Translations under genes and position numbers: made by a program
Notes under the pieces: generated by a model
The model's input: only the letters and a program-made list of their open reading frames with translations
Told to the model about the DNA's origin: nothing
The model's database searches: none
Assembly: GCA_017893485.1 (NCBI GenBank)
Contig: CM030360.1
Span: forward strand, 146,072,516-146,136,515
DNA: 64,000 nt
Source: Hemerocallis citrina
Taxonomy: Eukaryota; Streptophyta; Magnoliopsida; Asparagales; Asphodelaceae
Direction of reading: 5' to 3'
Shown: positions 58,037 to 64,000 of the stretch, piece after piece
How the letters are laid out: each line of letters opens with the position of its first letter
Position numbering within the stretch: the first letter of the stretch is position 1

Positions 58037-58760
58037 GAGCATCCACTATCGTCTGCTATTTATTTAAAAAATGGAAATTTTGAGAAATTTCACGCCACTA
58101 TCGTCTGCTATAAACCTAGTTTATAGCAGAGTCGTGAACAGGAGTCGGCCATATATAGCAGAGTAGAATAGCATTTGGAAAATATAGAAGACGGTAAATG
58201 ATCCTCCGTCTATTAAAAATTTCTAATAGACGGAAGAAGATCTTCCGTCTATAGAATTTGACCGGTCAAAATTTTATAGACGGAAGAAGATCTTCCGTCT
58301 AACGAATTGGTTAATTTTTTATAAAAAAAATTTAATCAAACGGAAGATGTTCCTCCGTCTTCGTAAATTTTTTTTTAAAAAAAAAATAAAATTGAAATAG
58401 ACGAAAGATGAACTTCCGTCCCTTTCAATTTTTATTTTTTTTCGTCCTTTTCTTTTTTTTTGTCCTTTTCCTAAAAGACAAAAAAAAATAAAAAAAATCA
58501 AAAAAATCCCAAACGGAAGTTGAACTTCCAGCTGAGGTTTTTTAAAAAAATTAAAAACCCAGACGGAAGATCTTCTTCCGGCTGGATTTTTTTTCAAACA
58601 AAAAATATAATAAAGAGAGCAGACGGAGGATCTTCTTCCGTCTATATATTTTACTATTTTTTTTGCAAATTATAGATCTCACGATAGTGGCGGAAGAGAT
58701 TCTATGCTAGAAGCAAATTTGCATTTAGTTAAGATATAGCACGAACAATAGTGGATGCTC
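58037..58760. mobile_element. Tourist-like (PIF/Harbinger) MITE with many internal palindromes, 724 bp
   Basis: Termini are GAGCATCCACTAT on the left and ATAGTGGATGCTC on the right, a perfect 13-bp inverted repeat, flanked by TAA at 58034-58036 and 58761-58763. A 3-bp TAA/TTA duplication and this terminus are typical of Tourist elements. Inside, a palindrome of the form AGACGGAAGA-N-TCTTCCGTCT is repeated about seven times (near 58195, 58225, 58267, 58339, 58398, 58560 and 58620). No protein is encoded. Confidence 0.88.
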
Positions 58761-59404
58761 TAAACCCTTCAAATAAAATCCAAAAATTTCGAAATGATTC
58801 AATCTTGCTATATAAATATTCAAGATCATCGAGTAAAAATTTACAATCAAAACTCTAATGCATCACCAAGTTACAAATTTCCAAACATAACTAAGTTCTT
58901 AAGCTCAAAATTGCAATTCTACCACAACACCACATTCAAGCCAAAAATTTCAAGCACAACCATTTGTACTCCATGCCTACTACTAACAAGCATTCAAACA
59001 AGCATCTTAATTGCACAATTTAAATAAATGCAAATTTAATAGGAAGAAGTTTAGAAAAATCCACAAAATGAAGAAATGAAGAACCCCTTGCTTCTAGCTC
59101 CTCCTCCTTTGCAATTCTTCTTCTCCATCTCCTCCTAGTACCTTCCTTTTCAACCTACAAGAGAAAATCGAACTCTCTTTCTCTCTTTCTTGATAATAGG
59201 AGAAGTAGGAGAAGTAGAAGAAGATGGGGAGATTTTGGGTGGAAAATGAGATGGAGATGAGGGATTTAGATTTCGGCCATGGGAATTTGGGTTTCGGTGG
59301 TCATCAAAATGGGGAAGGAGGTGAAGATCGGTGGAGAAGAATGGGGAAGGGGAAGGGAGTGGAGGGGATTTTTATTTAGTTTGGTGTGAGTCCCTTATAC
59401 CCCT

Positions 59405-59407
<3 letters not shown>

Positions 59408-59492
<85 letters not shown>
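59408..59492. repeat. (TA)n-(CA)n compound microsatellite
   Basis: About 30 TA units run into about 11 CA units. Frames across it give poly-IY and poly-HT peptides without meaning. Confidence 0.95.
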
Positions 59493-59494
<2 letters not shown>

Positions 59495-59960
59495 TACTTA
59501 TATGTGTATACTCAAGTATAAAATCCAATTCATTACAATTCAATTTTAAATACACATACATACAAAATGCATAAATACATACATATACATATACATATAA
59601 AAATACATACGAGTATTCATGTAATCTATATAATAAAACACAAAGAAAGCTATCAAGTGGCTCTCATTCAATACGGTTGAAATCAATGATCCAGATCTAA
59701 CATCACAAAACATATTTTTCCACCCAAAAGTTCTTCCAAAACTCAAATTCAAATTCACCCAAAACAACTCCTTTATTTATTTATTTCTCTCTCTCTCATT
59801 CTCTATTTACTCAAAAATTTATATTTTCAGATTTCAGATTTGAAAATTTTCAGATTTTTTATGCATTTTTTTATTGCTCATGTTACATTGAATATAGCAA
59901 ATATCTCATTAACAGTTAAATTTCATCATTTTTCACACTCAATGTTCTAAGAAGTTGATT

Positions 59961-60147
59961 TTTACACCCCTATTTATAATTATTTTTCAACAAATACTAA
60001 TGGAAACATAGACTTTTATTTACAACCAATTATTGTTTTATTATTCAAACTTGAACTACATAATTGTTGCTTTACTGTTTACAAGACATTCATATGCTGT
60101 ATCGTTCCGAAGACGTACCGTAGGCACGTGCCCACAGGCAAATCTAG
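59961..60147 (+). mobile_element. Helitron-like 3' terminal fragment, copy 2
   Basis: Homologous by eye to 3089-3292. It ends CCGTAGGCACGTGCCCACAGG then CAAATCTAG, with T following, which fits the CTRR end and A/T insertion rule. It lies inside LTR C. Confidence 0.42.
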
Positions 60148-60490
60148 TTATCATATACAATCCAATCACAATATACATACATTCATATGTGTATATGTAC
60201 CTCCATATACAAATAAAATATTTATTTGTAAAATAAAATATAAGAATATATGTTATAAAAATATTATTTTTCCAAATATTGTCTTGGCAAAACAATCGGG
60301 ACAATACACCAGTTTAATTGAGAAGACATCCCAAATATACCTCATCGGTTGCAGAATATGTAATATATCTGAAATTTCTCCTTTAAGATCAATTATTATT
60401 AGAAAAATATATAATCGCGTGAAATTCTCAACGGTGCATGGATTACGATGCAAAATAGATATATGCTATTTTGCGGAGTATTACATTGGC

Positions 60491-61168
60491 CCCACAAGAA
60501 GATGAAACTCAACTCAGAAGATCCAATAGAGATCGAGTTATGTCAACCAAGTACCCCCCCCCCCCCCCCCATCTTAGTATATCTTGTTAACCGATAATGG
60601 AGAGCCTGAGACATATGAGGAGACAAAATCTTATAGATATTGTGATAAATGGATGAATGCAATGGAGCCCGAGATGGATTCTCTAATGAATAATGGTACC
60701 TATGAGTTGGTACATCTTCCAAAAGGCAAAAAGGCACTCAAGAGTACCTATGAGTTGGTACATCTTCCAGAAGGTAAAAAGGCACTCAAGAATAAATAAG
60801 TGTACAAGATGAAAATAGATGACAACATGACAAATTACAAGGCTTGCTGGTGGTCAAGGGATTTGGGCAGAAGAAAGGTGTTGACTTTGATGAGATTTTC
60901 TCATCAATGGTGAAGATGACTCCTATTTGGGTTATTTTCGGTTTAGCAGCTAGCATGGATCTTGAGTTAGAGAAGTTAGACGTGAAGACTACATTCCTCT
61001 ATGGTGAATTAGAGGAGGATATTTACATGGACCAACCCAAAGGCTTCGAAGTCAAAGGGGACATGGTCTGCAAGCTAAAAAAAAGTCTGTACGGACTTAA
61101 ACAAGTTCCAAGGTAGTGGAACAAGAAGTTTGACTCATTCATGGTGAGTCATGGGTACAAGTGAGCCA
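60491..61168 (+). pseudogene. Copia reverse transcriptase, N-terminal part
   Basis: Codons resume with PQEDETQLRRS and RVMSTKYP, pass through a C16 run at 60553-60570, then LLTDNGEPETYEE and NAMEPEMDSLMNNGTYELVH. A 48-bp tandem duplication repeats TYELVHLPKGKKALK at about 60699-60794. A stop follows where KWVYK is expected. Then GFGQKKGVDFDEIFSSMVKM, KLDVKTTFLYGELEEDIYMD and CKLKKSLYGLKQ are clear RT blocks. TAG at about 61114 and TGA at about 61162 break it before the MITE. Confidence 0.85.
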
Positions 61169-61176
61169 ATGCAGAT

Positions 61177-61787
61177 GAGGGCTCACAATGGGCCGATTTG
61201 GGCCAGACCCATATAGCACGGGCCCGAGCCCGAAGTTTAAAACATAAGCCCGAACCCAACCTGAATTTTCTTCGGGCTTAAAAAATTAGGCCCGAGCCTG
61301 AGCCCAAATTAGGCCTGAAAATACGCTAGAGCCTAGGCCTACTTATGCACGTTCTCATATATAACTTTCCCATAAAATAAAACTACATCAAGAATAATAT
61401 ATGATATAAAAATAACAATAATAGAAATATTACAAACTTTTCAGTAATTCACATCTAATTTGTTTATTTTCATTTAATTATATATATAAGACATAATTTC
61501 TCTATCTATAAACTTTAACATTCATTTCTACTTACTTACATGGATATTTTCTATATCTATAAAAAAAAACTAATGCATAAATACATAAACATACATATGC
61601 TCATATTAAATTTGATTCGGGCCCATCGGGCCTAAGCACTTGGGCCCGATCCCGGCCTGAATTTTTCTCGGGCCTAAAAATTTGAGCCCAAGCCCAGCTC
61701 GAAATGAGAATTATTAGCCCAAGCCCGCTAATTATCGGGTCGGACCTAGGCGGGCTCGAGTCAGGTTCGGGCCGATTGACACCCGTA
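61177..61787. mobile_element. hAT-like MITE in the copia RT, about 610 bp
   Basis: Flanked by ATGCAGAT at 61169-61176 and 61788-61795 (9 bases match if the preceding A is counted). The left end GAGGGCTCACAATGGGCCGA and the right end, read inward, TACGGGTGTCAATCGGCCC form an imperfect inverted repeat. Interior ends are rich in GGGCCCGAGCCC-type self-complementary sequence with an AT-rich middle. No coding frame. Removing it rejoins copia codons ...NAD|IMSIFVNF. Confidence 0.72.
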
Positions 61788-61795
61788 ATGCAGAT

Positions 61796-62842
61796 ATTAT
61801 GTCTATATTTGTCAATTTTCCACAGGTAAATTCATTATCTTGTTACTCTATATTGACATGTTAATTGTTGGTCAAGATGCATCTATGATTAGGAAGTTAA
61901 AAAAGGAATTATGAAGGACTTAGGTCCAGCCAAGCAGATTTTGGGCATGCAGATTGTTCGTGACAAAAAATCCAAGAAGTTGTGGTTGTTGCAAGAGATG
62001 TATGTTGATCGGGTGCTTGAGAGGTTCAACATGAAAGGAGCTAAGCCTGTGAGCTCACCTCTAGGTAATCATTTTAAATTGAGCAAGAAATCATGTCCAA
62101 GTATAGTTGAAGAAAAAGAAAAGATGGCAAGTATTCCCTACTCTTCGGTGGTAGGAAGTCTCATGTATGCCATGGTGTGCACACGACCAAATATATTGCT
62201 CATGATGTAGGTGTTGTGAGCAGATTTCTCTCTAATCATGGCAAGGATCACTGGGAAGCACTAAGTGGATTCTCAGTTACTTGAAAGGCACATCTAAGCT
62301 ATGTTTTTGATTTGGTAATTCCAAACCAGTCTTGGAAGGATTCAGAGATACTGACATGGCAGGAGATCTTGATGGTAGAAATTCTATATCATGCTACTTA
62401 TTTATTTTTGCAAGGGAGAGTTGTGTCATGGCAATATAAGTTACCGAAATGTGTTTCTTTATCCACTACAGAGGCAGAGTACATAGCTGCTACAGAAGCA
62501 TGTAAAGAGTTGTTATGGATGAAGCGGTCTCTCCAAAAATTGGTTTGAAGCAAGATAACTATATTGTTTACTGCGATAGTCAAAGCGCTCTTGATTTAAG
62601 CAAAGTTCTGCATATCATTTGCGTACCAAGCACATTAACATACGATATCATTGGATTAAAGATGTGATCGAGAAAAAGTTGCTCGAGCTAAAGAATATCA
62701 TACAGATAAGAACTTGTCAGACATGTTGACAAAAATTGTCACAAAGCATAAATTGGATTATGGCATAAAGCTCGCTGGAATGGACTCCAGGTAGTTCGGA
62801 GTCAGGATCGGCGTTCCTCCCTTATAAGCTAGATGAGGAGAT
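61796..62842 (+). pseudogene. Copia reverse transcriptase C-terminal part and RNase H
   Basis: LLLYIDMLIVGQDASMIRKL (about 61838-61895) is the YVDD region but has only one Asp: a codon was deleted at the catalytic pair. After one frame change come MKDLGPAKQILGMQIVRDKK and VVGSLMYAMVCTRPNI. RNase H shows VSWQYKLPKCVSLSTTEAEY and ATEACKELLWMK near 62415-62520, then HIRYHWIKDVIEK-like words in shifted frames. The polypurine tract AGATGAGGAGAT at 62831-62842 abuts the LTR. Confidence 0.83.
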
Positions 62843-63358
62843 TGTTAGTGTACCATGGGCTAATACAACCCATGATGATCTTTGTTTCTCTAGAAATATC
62901 TAGGAGAAATATCTAATGAAATAATTGCTTTTGAAAATCTAAAAGTACTAGAGTATTCCAGCAAGAAAAATTGTGATGTTGGAAAACTTCCACCATGGAA
63001 AATGGTGATGTTGGAAAAATGAATTGAATTGAGGTACATACCGATTCCAAAATCTCTACATTGTTCCACTATCCCCTATATAACGAAGTGATCTTTCTCA
63101 TTTTGGTATCAAGTAATTGAGAGAGTTCTACTCCAAAGTAAAGTAAGGTGTTCCACTCGAAGTAGAGAGTGAGAGTTATTAAAGAGTTGTATACAACTTC
63201 AAGTTGAAAGTGAGACAGAGTGTTCCACCACAACTAGTGTGTGAGGATAATAGTGTGATTCTAGAATTTCATTGTTGTACCCATTAATAGAACAGTGGAA
63301 GAAGTATTACTTTTGCTCGTGGTTTTTCCCCTTAGTGTGTTTTCCACGTAAAAATCCT
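62843..63358 (+). repeat. Copia 3' LTR, right end lost
   Basis: Starts TGTTAGTGTACC after the polypurine tract and matches the 5' LTR to about 63358 (CACGTAAAAATCCT). It then diverges, so about 70 bp of the LTR end are missing. TATATAA at 63077-63083 is intact here. Confidence 0.85.
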
Positions 63359-64000
63359 GTGTTGTACGAAAAGAGTTGTACTGACAACTGGCACTGGTAT
63401 CGGGTCGGGTCAGGTAGTGAGATACCCAGGACCTTGCCCTATGGCAACGGGTCCGGGTCCGGATCCGGGTATATTTAATTTTTCCAGGTCCAGTTCGGGT
63501 CCAATCGGTTCCCGGTACCCAATGGGTCTAATAATATACAACAATAAAAAAATTTCAGAGTTTATTGTTGAAATTCATAACATATTTCAATATTCAAATT
63601 CATAACATATTTTTTTTCTTTAGAGTACCACATGAATTAACTTCATACTGAAAGTGAAAGTAAAATTAATTAATATGTAAATGGATTTTAAGTAAGTTGA
63701 ATTTATAAAATAAAGATTATGATATGCAAATTGGGAGTAAAAGAAAAGATTGCACACTCTTTATTAAGTTATATAAACATATTAAGCTTTATTTTCTATC
63801 AAAAAAGTAAAAAAAAATAAATAAAAAATAAAAAATTAACACATACAACAATCGTGTTCTAATATATTAAAAATTAAGTTATTGGTGTACTAACGAGTCC
63901 AAGGTTCAGGTCCAGATCGAGTCGGGTCCAATCAGGTCCAAAATCATCGGACCCTAATCATACCCGTCTAGAATCGGATTTGTTCCGGTCCAACAACGGG
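63359..64000. repeat. GGGTCGGGTC/GGACCCGA-type palindromic repeat reaching the window edge
   Basis: From about 63397 there are words such as GGGTCGGGTCAGG, GGGTCCGGGTCCGGATCCGG and TTCGGGTCCAATCGG; near 63895-64000 related words recur (AGTCGGGTCCAATCAGGTCC). An AT-rich middle separates them. This arrangement resembles the hAT-type MITE at 61177-61787, but only part is in the window and termini were not found. Confidence 0.45.

Larger units (their letters stand above)
54824..60485 (-). mobile_element. LTR C: 5.7 kb long LTR (probably solo) in copia, carrying a Tourist MITE
   Basis: The left edge is TGTAACGCCCCGG and the right edge GGAGTATTACA, so ends are TGTAA...TTACA. Flanks are TCAGC and TTGGC, a weak (3 of 5) duplication. 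The stronger evidence is that copia codons resume in phase: ...EELSA, then PQEDETQLRRSNRDRV from 60491. Read on the minus strand it has an AATAAAAG near its end (54917) and a leader-like part near 59100-59400. No gag or pol is seen. A Tourist MITE and a Helitron-like fragment sit inside. Confidence 0.6.
30646..63358 (+). mobile_element. Ty1/copia LTR retrotransposon split by nested insertions
   Basis: Two LTRs (30646-31229 and 62843-63358), a TGGTATCAGAGC primer site, gag, protease, integrase, RT and RNase H pieces all run in the + direction in copia order. They are interrupted by LTR A (with LTR B and a CACTA element inside), LTR C and a MITE. At each copia junction the codon phase continues when the insert is removed (for example ...VEL|LGKNKYF). 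The element's own length without inserts is about 5.2 kb, normal for copia. It has many stops and altered catalytic motifs, so it is dead. Confidence 0.9.

Noticed and set aside
59331..59574. IYIYIY and THTHTH peptides
   Set aside because: TA and CA microsatellite translation.

Overview
The window is nuclear DNA of a flowering plant, most likely a eudicot. It has one intact-looking host gene with GT-AG introns, and almost everything else is plant transposable-element DNA: Ty3/gypsy Tat-type, Ty1/copia, L1-type LINE, CACTA, hAT and Tourist MITEs, and Helitron-like ends. There are no bacterial-type operons, rRNA genes, CRISPR arrays or convincing tRNAs. The species cannot be told from the sequence.

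Layout. (1) 1-4230: a partial copy of a long-LTR family (related to LTR 'A' below), AT microsatellites and a Helitron-like 3' end. (2) 4236-16806: a 12.6 kb Tat-type gypsy element on the minus strand, bounded by the 5-bp duplication CCGCC. It has two LTRs, a gag-pol that lost the RT core, RNase H and the integrase core, an antisense extra ORF (aORF) with its own TATA box, and three tandem arrays: two of the same 55-bp family and one of 222 bp. (3) 18457-18736: a hAT-like MITE next to the promoter of the host gene. (4) 19011-29716: an eight-exon papain-family cysteine protease gene of the aleurain type (358 codons, NPIR vacuolar motif, complete catalytic set). Intron 4 is 7.66 kb because it holds an antisense 6.4 kb LINE flanked by a 16-bp target duplication. 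(5) 30646-63358: a decayed copia element split into pieces by nested insertions.

The nest in region 5 can be read almost to the base. Copia was hit by LTR A (32752-53971, duplication AGTTG). LTR A was itself hit by LTR B (33804-38649, duplication AGAAT) and by a 12.5 kb CACTA transposon (39743-52209, duplication TAG). Copia was also hit by LTR C (54824-60485), which carries a Tourist MITE (58037-58760, duplication TAA) full of short palindromes, and by a hAT-like MITE (61177-61787) inside the RT region. Removing the inserts restores the copia reading frame at each of the three copia junctions, which supports the boundaries.

The CACTA element encodes a decayed TNP2-type transposase on the minus strand. 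That gene lies between two same-orientation arrays of one 244-bp repeat, and both element ends carry CCGGCG-type palindromes. I found no wholly new molecular system. The most unusual structures are the paired arrays around the extra genes of the Tat and CACTA elements, the palindrome-rich Tourist MITE, and the multi-level nest. All coordinates come from reading by eye; no alignment was run.
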